From positions 1 through 64,000 of the forward strand of contig JANHCV010000016.1 in assembly GCA_025594325.1 (NCBI GenBank): a DNA stretch of 64,000 nt. Reading direction: 5' to 3'. Below the pieces are notes generated by a model. That model saw only the letters and a list, made by a program, of their open reading frames with translations. It had not been told where the DNA came from and searched no databases. The translations under genes were made by a program, and so were the position numbers. Origin of the DNA: Blastocladiella emersonii ATCC 22665. Lineage: Eukaryota > Blastocladiomycota > Blastocladiomycetes > Blastocladiales > Blastocladiaceae. Each line of letters begins with the position of its first letter. Position 1 is the first letter of the stretch. Below, one piece after another: positions 21,696-31,636 of this stretch.

Positions 21696-21767
21696 GGGGC
21701 TGTAGCTCAGTGGTAGAGCGTCTGCTTTGCATGCAGAAGGCCCAGGGTTCAAACCCCTGCTGCTCCA
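21696..21767 (+). tRNA. tRNA-Ala (anticodon UGC), left-arm copy
   Basis: A 72-nt intronless cloverleaf. D-arm is AGCTCAGTGGTAGAGC, anticodon loop TTTGCAT gives UGC, and T-arm is CAGGG TTCAAAC CCCTG, with A as discriminator. The acceptor stem carries G3-U70, the main identity element for alanyl-tRNA synthetase. Position 6:67 pairs U with U, a mismatch in the acceptor stem. Internal A and B boxes for RNA polymerase III are present. CCA is not encoded, as expected in a eukaryote. Confidence 0.97.
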
Positions 21768-22700
21768 TTTTAGCTTTTGCACCTGCTCAACCTGCTCAAC
21801 GAGCCTCGTTTGCCATTGACGTCGGCGCAAGGAAGGCGCAGAGAGACCAAGGAGGTTGAGCTGTCACGTCACAGACCCACGTCGACCTCATTCACCGACC
21901 ACACCCGCGCTGAGCGAAGGCGCACTCTACTCGCTCTACTCTGCCCTGTCGTGTGAAACGGTGAAGAAGCGCGGGACGACCCCGAGCACATGTGCGTGTG
22001 CCGAAGCGGGCGGGAAGAAGATGGAGGATGTATCGCTGCCCGCGGGCACGGTTTGACTAGCAGCGTGAGTGGCGCGGCCTCACGCAGCGCTCTTCCTTCG
22101 CCTCCTGGCTCCAACTTCGAGTGGATTGGCTGCCAGCGTGCTACCTGATCGAAGACCGCACTCATTTGCTGTTCTTGGGCGTTTTTATGTCTACTGCGTC
22201 GCGACAAGCGGAAGAACTGGCGCGTCGCGTCGTAGCAAACGCATCTGATCCGAGCATTGATCGTCGCCCCGTTTGCAACTGCCAGTCCTGATTCTCCCCC
22301 CGCCGTCAATCATCTGAACTTCTCACTTACCTGTAAGTCTTACAGGCAAACCGTGTGTATTCGATCGGTCGCTTGAGCGCGTGCGCTGGTTCACCGAGCC
22401 GTGAGAAGCGACACGTCGGGTCGCCTCGCAGCCGCTCCGTTCTGATCCTCGCTGTGATGCTAGCTCTCCTCCGCTCGAGCCCCGGCTCCTATTCCCCATC
22501 CTGCAACTAACTAAACAGCTTACTGAGTTTTGGATGATCTCAACTGAGGAGGGAGGTGAGGCGAGTCAAGAGATGAATAAGTGACTAGGGAGAATGCTAT
22601 TGTGCGATTACATATGAGGGAGAGAAAACATTACAGGTTCAGGATCGAGCTGCGCGCGCGGGCGCGGAATGCCGAAGCCGAACACGCTGGGCAAAGGTGT
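21768..22700. other. non-coding part of left arm (between tRNA and Ser/Gln gene)
   Basis: 933 bp holding the 3' region of the Ser/Gln-rich gene and the tRNA downstream flank. A short T-run follows the tRNA (cattttagc, 21766-21774), a plausible weak Pol III terminator. No other gene is supported. The mirror is 30632-31564. Confidence 0.5.
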
Positions 22701-23498
22701 TTAGCAGCAGCCGTTGTTGATGGGCAGGATCGTGACAACGTCGCTGCCGCAGTCGCCGTGGTTGTTGATGGGCATGATGTGGAAGTCGCCGCCGTTGCCG
22801 CAGTCGCCCGAGGGACCCCAGGTGGCCGGGTTGCCGCCGACGAAACCGTCGGCCGAGTGGTGGCCCTGGAACTGCGACTGCGACTGCGTCTGCGACTGCG
22901 ACTGGAACGCGTCGCCGTGGCCGGTCGACCACTGGCCCTGCGACTGCGACTGGTGCTGCACGGCCGAGCCGTGGTCGCCGCCCCACTGGGTCTGCGACTG
23001 CGACTGCGACTGCTGCTGAGCGGCGCCGCCGTGGCCGGCACCCCACTGCGACTGCTGCTGCGCCTGCGACTGGTCGACCGAGCAGTGGTTGCCCCAGCTG
23101 CTCCAGTCGTTGCTGCCCTGGAACTGCGACTGCGACTGCGACTGCGACTGGGCGGCGTCACCATGCGACCACTGCGACTGCGACTGCGACTGCGACTGAG
23201 CGCCGTGGCCGCCGTTGCCCCACTGGGCCTGCGACTGCGACTGCTGCTGAGCGCTCGTGCTGCCGTGGCCGAACTGCATCTGCGACTGCGACTGGGCCTG
23301 GTCGACGGAGCAGTGGTTGCCCCAGTTGCCCTGGAACTGGCTCTGCGACTGCGACTGCGCGGCATCGCCACCGTGCGACCACTGCGACTGGCTCTGCGAC
23401 TGCGACTGGGCGCCGTGGCCGCTGCCCCACTGGGTCTGCGACTGCGACTGCGACTGCTGCTGGACGGCGGGGACGTGGATCGGGGCGCAGAAGGTCAT
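22701..23498 (-). CDS. Ser/Gln-rich low-complexity protein, left-arm copy
   Basis: A single exon of 265 residues, identical to the copy at 29834-30631. I do not recognise the family. After MTFCAPIHVPAV the protein is built of SQSQSQ blocks punctuated by short variants (QWGSGHGAQ, QWSHGGDAAQ, NWGNHCSVDQAQ). A non-repetitive Cys/Asn-rich end follows (GDCGNGGDFHIMPINNHGDC) and it closes in Cys-Cys. There is no signal peptide or membrane segment. Ser-Gln repeats suggest a disordered, possibly structural or self-assembling protein; the cysteines could cross-link it. An ATG 60 nt upstream (23558) is in frame but precedes the likely leader. A TATA box lies about 90 bp upstream, fitting strong regulated expression. 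Confidence 0.75.
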   Translation of the reverse strand: MTFCAPIHVPAVQQQSQSQSQTQWGSGHGAQSQSQSQSQWSHGGDAAQSQSQSQFQGNWGNHCSVDQAQSQSQMQFGHGSTSAQQQSQSQAQWGNGGHGAQSQSQSQSQWSHGDAAQSQSQSQSQFQGSNDWSSWGNHCSVDQSQAQQQSQWGAGHGGAAQQQSQSQSQTQWGGDHGSAVQHQSQSQGQWSTGHGDAFQSQSQTQSQSQFQGHHSADGFVGGNPATWGPSGDCGNGGDFHIMPINNHGDCGSDVVTILPINNGCC

Positions 23499-24564
23499 CT
23501 TGGTGTGTTGGTGGGTCGGTGCGACGGCTCGAGTGTGAGTGGTGGGTGATCTTCTCAACTCGAAGTGGGGCCGAGGGGGCTGTCCCTCTTTATACTCGGA
23601 TCCGCTCGCGCTCGCGTTCTCGCGCTCTCACCGCTCACCAAGACGCGCGCATGCTATTCCCGAGAAATACGCAAGAGCAACGGAAAAACCGGCAGGCGCA
23701 GCGTTGAACGACGCGTCGCTATACGTGGCGACGGCATCGTCAAACCGCCGGCCGCTACGCCGCGACACGTTTCAAAGCGTCTTCGCTGCGTTGCCGTCGC
23801 GCTCTCACCGCTCCCCGCACTCCTCGCACTTCAGACGCATATCAACCGTTCGTGGGAGATCGCTCACGCGTTGGGGGTAGGCAGGCAGGTCGGATTGCAG
23901 CGGCCGGCGGTTCGTGCGTGTGTCGTAAATTCGGAGCGGGTGCGCTTTTGCCGCGGCTACGAAGTCCTCTTGTCGTGGGACGCTCGGTAGAGGCACATGA
24001 ACGTGTGAATGGTTGAGTGCAAGTGGCCGCGAAAAGTGTCCCGCGCCAGTTGTCTCGCGGCCTGGGTCGCGTTGCGCCACACCCCACGTGATTGTTTGAC
24101 GCGTCCTTTGGCGATCCACGGGCGCTCGGTTGCCACTGAGGGGAACCGAGCAGGGCCGTGTAACAGCGGATTTGTGCACTGTAATCACCTCGGTGCGCGT
24201 GTTGAGTCGGCAAGCCGGTTCACGCGCGATGCAGAGATATTCGAATGGCGTGCTCCCTCTGCGCCGCGAGAAGTTGCTCGGACGTTGGTCAGGTTCGCAC
24301 TACAAAGCTCTTGCCTCTACGTTTTTATTCGGTGAAGCTGCCTCAAAGGCGGGTGTAAAGGCGATGACAGGGGAGTTCTGCCGGTCCTTTGTCAGCGCGT
24401 GCGCTCAAAGAGGGCCCCGATCGCGATCACACGGGGCAGCGGAAACCGTTTGCTCGCGCTCAGATTTCGATCGGCGGGACTTCGCCCTCGCAGAACCCCT
24501 GCCCTCAGCAGCGCGCTCCTCCTTTTCTCTCTCTCCACGCCCTCCATCACCACAACCGATTGCA
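23499..24564. other. promoter side of Ser/Gln gene, inner arm and P450-A upstream region
   Basis: The first 670 bp belong to the left arm and contain the Ser/Gln gene promoter. After 24168 the sequence is unique to the spacer and leads to the P450-A start at 24565. No other gene is recognised. Confidence 0.5.
23589..23594 (-). promoter_or_regulatory. TATA box of the Ser/Gln-rich gene, left arm
   Basis: TATAAA in the context gagtataaagaggg (coding strand) lies 91 bp upstream of the start codon. It is one of the few clear TATA boxes in the window and supports the minus-strand gene over the antisense frame. Confidence 0.7.
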
Positions 24565-26467
24565 ATGAATACAGCAAGCGAGTATCTCGCCGTCGCATCC
24601 AGCGCGGTCGCGCCGCTCAAGGCGCAGGCGGCCGATCTGCTCGGCCCGCTCGTCAACATCCTCGGCCCGCGCAAGTCTGTGCTCCTGGTCGCGCTCTCGA
24701 CGGTCGCCGTCCTCTGCGCGCGGTTCTGGTATCACAGCATCCGCGTGCCGCCGAGCCTGCGTCATGTGCCGCGGCTCACCGTGTGGCAGACGATCCGCGT
24801 CATGACGTCGGGCGCGGGCTTCCTCGACTCGGTCGACCAGCAGCTGCGCATCGTGCGCACCGACGCGCTCAAGCGCGGCGTCATCCAGCACGCGAGCGAG
24901 ACGCCCAAGATCTGGCTGATCTGGTTGTATGTGTACTTGACGCGTTCTCTGTCTTTGACGCGGCCTCACGTTCGTTCGATCCATCCGTAGCCTCGGCAGC
25001 TGGGCCGTCGTGATTGCCAACCCGGCCGACATCAAGTCGCTGCTGCTCGGCCACGAGGTGTTTGACAAGTTCGAGATGACGCGCATGGGCCTGCAGGCGA
25101 CCGCCGACTTCATGGGCACGAACCTCGCGCTCGCCAATGTACGCGCGCTGGTGCTGCTACTCTCCTCGTGCACTTCACTGACGATCTCTCTCATGGTAGA
25201 CGGCCGGGTGGAAGCGCCAGCGCAAGGTTGTGAGCCCCATCTTCCGCCGCAGCTGGGCCACGTCGCTGTTCAGCGAGCCGACGCGCATCCTGCTCGGCAA
25301 GTTCGACGCGATCGCGGATGCCAAGGACGCGACCGTCGACGTGCCCGAGTGGATGATGCGCATCACGCTCGACGCGCTGTGCTCGTCTGCGTTCGGGACC
25401 AACATCGACTCGCTCAACCACCCCGACTCGCCCATTGTGCGCTCGTACATTGCCGCCATGGAGGGCATGTTCAACCCCAAGTTCACGATCCTCGCGCCCG
25501 TCGCGTGGGTCATGCCCGAGTACTGGGCCTACAAGCGCGCCGTTGACGAGTTCAACCGCTACGTGTACCAGATGATTGACGCCAAGGCCGACGAGATTGC
25601 CAAGCGCGCCGGCAGCATCAGCAGCAATGCGGGCGACGACAGCGACGAGAACAACGTCAAGGACCTGCTCGAGACCATGATCATCGCGGGCCAGTCGGGC
25701 GGCTTCTCGCGCGAGGACCTGCGCGCCAACACGGTCGCCTTCTTTGTCGCGGTACGCTCGTTCGTCGCTCTCGTTTCACGAGCTGCGAATACTGACGCTG
25801 CGCTCGCGAATGTGCACAGGGTCACGACACGACGGCCAACGCGCTCACGTTCGCGCTGTACCTGCTCGGGATGCACCCCGAGATCCAGCGCAAGGCGCGC
25901 GCTGAGGTGCTCGCCGTCATGGGCGACGTGGAACAGGGCACGCCCGCCGAGGACTTCCCGTACCCGACCAACGACGAGCAGCAACGGATGTCGTACGTGA
26001 CCTACGTGATCAAGGAGACGATGCGGTTGTACCCGAGCGTGGGCAACCTCCCGCCACGCATCTTGACCAGCCCCGCGATCCTATCCGATGGGTCGCGCGT
26101 TCCCGCGGGCACCATCGTGAGTGGCAACACGATCGCGATCCACCGCGACTGCGCGCAGTGGGGCGACGACGCGGACGAGTTCAAGCCCGAGCGGTGGGCC
26201 GACCTCGGGGTGGGCGCTGACGGCGCGATCCCGATGCACCCGAGTGCGCACGACTTCAAGTGGGTCCCGTTCGGCGGCGGGCAGCGCATCTGCCCTGGCC
26301 AGTCGTTTTCGATCATCGAGCAGCGCGTGGTCCTGTCGATGCTGCTGCTGCGCTACGAGTGGACGGTCGCCGGGAACAAGGCCGCGCTCGCGGGCAGGCC
26401 CGGGTCGGTGCCTGGCGTGATGCTGCGCGCCAAGGGGATCGAGCTCGCGCTCAAGCGGCGCAACTGA
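24565..26467 (+). CDS. cytochrome P450 (copy A), in palindrome spacer
   Basis: Four exons (24565-24926, 24991-25138, 25200-25751, 25820-26467) give 569 residues. A hydrophobic N-terminal segment (SVLLVALSTVAVLCARFWY) followed by basic/Pro-rich sequence is a microsomal anchor. The I-helix has AGHDTTA, the K-helix ETMR (KETMRLYPSV), the PERF region FKPERW, and the heme loop FGGGQRICPG with ligand Cys512. P450s are heme mono-oxygenases that use NADPH via a reductase. Sequence style suggests the CYP3/CYP4 side of the family, but substrate and subfamily cannot be read here. It is closely related to copies B, C and D in this window. Intron sites match copy B exactly. Confidence 0.95.
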
Positions 26468-26712
26468 TTTGTGCGTTCGCTCGTAGTAACGGCGCAGATA
26501 TATATACGCATAGTTCATCCCTTGTTTGGCATACACAGTGGCAGCACTCCTGGTTGGAGTAGCTCCGCCGTCACGGCGGGCTGCTCCTGACGCGTCGATC
26601 ATCTCCACGTGGCGTCATTCTCCGCGTGGCGATCCGCCCGAGCTGACCAACGAGCTGAGCAACGCGCGCTCACGGCGCTCTCTCTATCAAGGCTGTCCAG
26701 CAAACTACCGCA

Positions 26713-28607
26713 ATGACAAGCACCATCAATGTACTCGATGCAATGAGCAAGGCCATCGCGCCTCTTCGCGTCGAAACGCGCCTCGCCCCGCTCGCGCGAC
26801 TCGTCAAGGCACTCGGCCCGCGCAAATCGGTGCTCCTCGCTGCCCTCGCGACGGCGGCCATGCTCGCGGCGCGCGTGTGGTGGAAGGTGGTCCGCGTCCC
26901 GCCGCACCTCCGCCATCTGCCGCGCGTGTCCTTCTTGCAGACCGTCCGGCTCCTGCTCTCGGGCGAGGGCTTCCTCACCTCGCGGCCCGCCTTCCTCAAG
27001 CTGCTGTGCGAGGACGCGCTCCGCCGCGGCGCCATCACGTCGCCCGCACAGACTCCGCGCGTCTGGCTCGAGTGGATGTACGTGCCCGCAGCGATTAATC
27101 CCGTGTCGCCGCCACTCACGCCGTCGCAACGCATACTGCAGGTTCGGCTTCTGGACCGTCGTCGTGGCCAACCCCGAAGACGCGAAGCTCATGCTCAACG
27201 CGCACGAGCAGTTTGAGAAGATGGACACGTCGAAGCGACGCAACGCCGTGCTCCGCGCCTTTCTGGGCAAGAACATTGTGTCGACTCGGGTACGTTACTT
27301 TGACAACTCTTGCGAGCCTATCGCTCACCTGTTTCGCTGATGAGGTAGACACCAGAGTGGAAGCAGCAGCGCAAGGTCATCAACCCGGCGTTCCGCCGCG
27401 GCTGGGCCACCTCTGTGTTCGGCACGCCCGCGCGCTCGCTCCTCGCGCAGCTCGACCAGCTCGAGACCAAGGCTGAGGCCGTCGACGTCTCGGACTGGAC
27501 GCGACGCGTCACGCTCGACGCGCTGTCCCAGGCCGCGTTTGGCACCAACTTCAACTCGATTGAGCAGCCCGATGCGCCCATGGTGAGGACCTACCACGCC
27601 GTCATGTCGAGCCTCATGGACCCTACCTTTTTCCTGCTCGGCCCCTTCAGCGTCCTCTTGCCGAAATACCACCGCTTCGCCCGCACGGTCGACGACTTCA
27701 ACGCGTTCATATACGCCCTGATCGACGCCAAGGCCGCCAAAATGGCCGAGCGCCGCGAGGGCACGGCCGTCGCCGAGGCGCCCGAGGACGACGCCAAGGA
27801 CCTGCTCGAGCTCATGATCGCGGCCAGCGAATCCGGGGCCGGCGGGTTCACGCGCGATGAGCTGCGCACTAACACGATCGTGTTCTTCATCGCGGCACGT
27901 GTTTCCCTGTACGACGGGGATTCTCCACCATGTAACTGACGGAACTGACTCGCTCGCTGTAGGGCCACGATACGACGGCCAACACGCTCGCGTTCGCGCT
28001 CTACTCGCTCGGCATGCACCCGGAAATCCAGCGCAAGGCGCGCGCCGAGATTCTCAACAACATGGTCGACGCGAGCGAGGGCACCGCGGCGCGCGATTTC
28101 CCGGTTCCGACCAACAACGAGCAAAATCTGGCGTACCTCACGGCCGTCATCAAGGAGACCATGCGCCTGTACCCGAGCGTGCCCGCCATTGGCATGCGCG
28201 AGCTAGTCGCGCCTTCCTCTCTTTCTGGCGGTCTCCGCCTGCCCGTGGACACCATGGTCGCGCTGGACGTGCACGCGCTGCAGACGGCGCGCGAGTACTG
28301 GGGCCACGACGCGGTGCAGTTCAAGCCCGAGCGCTGGCTTGATTCTGACGCCAAGGAGAAGGTCATGGTCATGAACCCAAGCGCGCACGACTTCAAGTGG
28401 ATCCCGTTCGGCGGCGGGCAGCGCATCTGCCTCGGCCAGCAGTTCTCGATCATCGAGCAGCGCGTCATCCTGTCCATGCTCCTCCTGCGCTACGAGTGGA
28501 CCGTCGTCGGCGACAAGGCCGCGCTCGCCGGCTGCCCCAACTCGTCTCCCAGCAGCGGGTTTCTGCAGGCCAAGGACGTTCGGATCAAGCTGACCCGTCG
28601 CAACTGA
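26713..28607 (+). CDS. cytochrome P450 (copy B), in palindrome spacer
   Basis: Four exons (26713-27077, 27142-27289, 27349-27894, 27963-28607) give 567 residues. It has an N-terminal anchor (SVLLAALATAAMLAARVWW), AGHDTTAN in the I-helix, KETMRLYPSV, FKPERW, and heme loop FGGGQRICLG with Cys509. It lies 245 bp downstream of copy A in the same direction, so the pair arose by tandem duplication. The third intron is odd. Its position, by comparison with copies A and C, begins GCACGT instead of GTACGT, implying a GC-AG intron. Using a GT six bases downstream would insert Ala-Arg before GHDTT and is also in frame. Substrate unknown. Confidence 0.93.
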
Positions 28608-29163
28608 TCATTCCGTTTGACAGCAGGAACAATGTACCATTCTCGTTCTACTGCTTGTTTTCGACTTTCCCGACTCAATTGTCGATGGATGTGGCACGCG
28701 GCAAACAATCACCGTTTCATGCGGTGCAACGCGACTTTGATTGTGGGTGGGATGGTTGTTGAGACACCGAGCCCAGGCCCCTCGGAATTGGCTGCCTTCC
28801 ATGCGAATACGCGGGTACGCCGTTGGACGAACCCAAACCACCGTCATACATTATTCGTAGTTGTGCCGGTATTCAAGCGAACCTGAATCTGTTCGGTCGC
28901 GTGCCAGCAAGGATCAAACCTTGCGGATGAAATGCGTCGCCTCGCGCATAGTTATATCGCAGAATATCAGTTGTCTTACTATTTCTAACACCTCCGGTTT
29001 CTCTTAGAATCACCCAGAATGGATCAATGCTCAGCTATCTGCCCAGGTGAGCGGTGATGGGCGAGTCTCGGGGCAAAGGAACGCGCGCGGCGTCACGATC
29101 AACGTTTGCATCAGAAGCGAAAGCCTACGAGAATAATCAAGTGGGTTCCGATTAGTACAAGCA
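28608..29163. other. intergenic, inner spacer edge
   Basis: 556 bp between P450-B and the right arm, noticeably more AT-rich than the genes. It holds the P450-B 3' region. No gene, repeat or RNA is recognised. Confidence 0.5.
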
Positions 29164-29737
29164 CGCTGTTACACGGCCCTGCTAGGTTCCCCTCAGTGGC
29201 AACCGAGCGCCCGTGGATCGCCAAAGGACGCGTCAAACAATCACGTGGGGTGTGGCGCAACGCGACCCAGGCCGCGAGACAACTGGCGCGGGACACTTTT
29301 CGCGGCCACTTGCACTCAACCATTCACACGTTCATGTGCCTCTACCGAGCGTCCCACGACAAGAGGACTTCGTAGCCGCGGCAAAAGCGCACCCGCTCCG
29401 AATTTACGACACACGCACGAACCGCCGGCCGCTGCAATCCGACCTGCCTGCCTACCCCCAACGCGTGAGCGATCTCCCACGAACGGTTGATATGCGTCTG
29501 AAGTGCGAGGAGTGCGGGGAGCGGTGAGAGCGCGACGGCAACGCAGCGAAGACGCTTTGAAACGTGTCGCGGCGTAGCGGCCGGCGGTTTGACGATGCCG
29601 TCGCCACGTATAGCGACGCGTCGTTCAACGCTGCGCCTGCCGGTTTTTCCGTTGCTCTTGCGTATTTCTCGGGAATAGCATGCGCGCGTCTTGGTGAGCG
29701 GTGAGAGCGCGAGAACGCGAGCGCGAGCGGATCCGAG
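29164..29737. other. non-coding inner part of right arm
   Basis: Mirror of 23595-24168. It contains the upstream region of the right-arm Ser/Gln gene and nothing else recognised. Confidence 0.5.
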
Positions 29738-29743
29738 TATAAA
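29738..29743 (+). promoter_or_regulatory. TATA box of the Ser/Gln-rich gene, right arm
   Basis: TATAAA 91 bp before the start codon, identical to the left-arm copy. A purine-rich GAGGG follows. Confidence 0.7.
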
Positions 29744-29833
29744 GAGGGACAGCCCCCTCGGCCCCACTTCGAGTTGAGAAGATCACCCACCACTCACACT
29801 CGAGCCGTCGCACCGACCCACCAACACACCAAG

Positions 29834-30631
29834 ATGACCTTCTGCGCCCCGATCCACGTCCCCGCCGTCCAGCAGCAGTCGCAGTCGCAGTCGCAGACCC
29901 AGTGGGGCAGCGGCCACGGCGCCCAGTCGCAGTCGCAGAGCCAGTCGCAGTGGTCGCACGGTGGCGATGCCGCGCAGTCGCAGTCGCAGAGCCAGTTCCA
30001 GGGCAACTGGGGCAACCACTGCTCCGTCGACCAGGCCCAGTCGCAGTCGCAGATGCAGTTCGGCCACGGCAGCACGAGCGCTCAGCAGCAGTCGCAGTCG
30101 CAGGCCCAGTGGGGCAACGGCGGCCACGGCGCTCAGTCGCAGTCGCAGTCGCAGTCGCAGTGGTCGCATGGTGACGCCGCCCAGTCGCAGTCGCAGTCGC
30201 AGTCGCAGTTCCAGGGCAGCAACGACTGGAGCAGCTGGGGCAACCACTGCTCGGTCGACCAGTCGCAGGCGCAGCAGCAGTCGCAGTGGGGTGCCGGCCA
30301 CGGCGGCGCCGCTCAGCAGCAGTCGCAGTCGCAGTCGCAGACCCAGTGGGGCGGCGACCACGGCTCGGCCGTGCAGCACCAGTCGCAGTCGCAGGGCCAG
30401 TGGTCGACCGGCCACGGCGACGCGTTCCAGTCGCAGTCGCAGACGCAGTCGCAGTCGCAGTTCCAGGGCCACCACTCGGCCGACGGTTTCGTCGGCGGCA
30501 ACCCGGCCACCTGGGGTCCCTCGGGCGACTGCGGCAACGGCGGCGACTTCCACATCATGCCCATCAACAACCACGGCGACTGCGGCAGCGACGTTGTCAC
30601 GATCCTGCCCATCAACAACGGCTGCTGCTAA
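29834..30631 (+). CDS. Ser/Gln-rich low-complexity protein, right-arm copy
   Basis: 265 residues, identical in protein sequence to the left-arm gene. It has SQ-repeat blocks, scattered NHCSVDQ units, and a Cys-rich end finishing NNGCC. Codon use inside the repeats is monotonous (cag-tcg), so the DNA itself is a near-triplet repeat prone to slippage, yet both copies have kept exactly the same length. The two genes point toward the outside of the palindrome, away from the P450 pair. Family not recognised. Confidence 0.75.
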   Translation: MTFCAPIHVPAVQQQSQSQSQTQWGSGHGAQSQSQSQSQWSHGGDAAQSQSQSQFQGNWGNHCSVDQAQSQSQMQFGHGSTSAQQQSQSQAQWGNGGHGAQSQSQSQSQWSHGDAAQSQSQSQSQFQGSNDWSSWGNHCSVDQSQAQQQSQWGAGHGGAAQQQSQSQSQTQWGGDHGSAVQHQSQSQGQWSTGHGDAFQSQSQTQSQSQFQGHHSADGFVGGNPATWGPSGDCGNGGDFHIMPINNHGDCGSDVVTILPINNGCC

Positions 30632-31564
30632 ACACCTTTGCCCAGCGTGTTCGGCTTCGGCATTCCGCGCCCGCGCGCGCAGCTCGATCCTGAACCTGTA
30701 ATGTTTTCTCTCCCTCATATGTAATCGCACAATAGCATTCTCCCTAGTCACTTATTCATCTCTTGACTCGCCTCACCTCCCTCCTCAGTTGAGATCATCC
30801 AAAACTCAGTAAGCTGTTTAGTTAGTTGCAGGATGGGGAATAGGAGCCGGGGCTCGAGCGGAGGAGAGCTAGCATCACAGCGAGGATCAGAACGGAGCGG
30901 CTGCGAGGCGACCCGACGTGTCGCTTCTCACGGCTCGGTGAACCAGCGCACGCGCTCAAGCGACCGATCGAATACACACGGTTTGCCTGTAAGACTTACA
31001 GGTAAGTGAGAAGTTCAGATGATTGACGGCGGGGGGAGAATCAGGACTGGCAGTTGCAAACGGGGCGACGATCAATGCTCGGATCAGATGCGTTTGCTAC
31101 GACGCGACGCGCCAGTTCTTCCGCTTGTCGCGACGCAGTAGACATAAAAACGCCCAAGAACAGCAAATGAGTGCGGTCTTCGATCAGGTAGCACGCTGGC
31201 AGCCAATCCACTCGAAGTTGGAGCCAGGAGGCGAAGGAAGAGCGCTGCGTGAGGCCGCGCCACTCACGCTGCTAGTCAAACCGTGCCCGCGGGCAGCGAT
31301 ACATCCTCCATCTTCTTCCCGCCCGCTTCGGCACACGCACATGTGCTCGGGGTCGTCCCGCGCTTCTTCACCGTTTCACACGACAGGGCAGAGTAGAGCG
31401 AGTAGAGTGCGCCTTCGCTCAGCGCGGGTGTGGTCGGTGAATGAGGTCGACGTGGGTCTGTGACGTGACAGCTCAACCTCCTTGGTCTCTCTGCGCCTTC
31501 CTTGCGCCGACGTCAATGGCAAACGAGGCTCGTTGAGCAGGTTGAGCAGGTGCAAAAGCTAAAA
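30632..31564. other. non-coding part of right arm (between Ser/Gln gene and tRNA)
   Basis: Mirror of 21768-22700. No supported gene. Confidence 0.5.
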
Positions 31565-31636
31565 TGGAGCAGCAGGGGTTTGAACCCTGGGCCTTCTGCA
31601 TGCAAAGCAGACGCTCTACCACTGAGCTACAGCCCC
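31565..31636 (-). tRNA. tRNA-Ala (anticodon UGC), right-arm copy
   Basis: Identical to the left-arm tRNA, on the opposite strand. It has anticodon UGC, G3-U70 in the acceptor stem and the same U6-U67 mismatch. Confidence 0.97.

Larger units (their letters stand above)
20712..24168 (+). repeat. left arm of a large inverted repeat (palindrome)
   Basis: This 3457-bp segment is the reverse complement of 29164-32620, with paired coordinates summing to 53332 throughout. Every open frame in one arm recurs identically in the other at the mirrored position, so there are no internal indels. The only mismatch I found is 24148 (G) against 29184, 20 bp from the inner edge. At the outer edge identity ends abruptly: cccgctctcgctcttg is shared, and the flanking bases differ. 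I see no target-site duplication, terminal repeat or transposase. The arm holds one tRNA-Ala and one Ser/Gln-rich protein gene. Confidence 0.95.

Noticed and set aside
22701-23498. CRISPR-like or satellite repeat array
   Set aside because: The periodicity is codon-level (SQ) inside an open frame; there are no uniform repeats with unique spacers.
22581-23549. Long plus-strand frame rich in LRLRLR (and its mirror at 29783-30751)
   Set aside because: It is the antisense of the SQ-repeat gene; the TATA box and the non-repetitive Cys-rich end favour the other strand.
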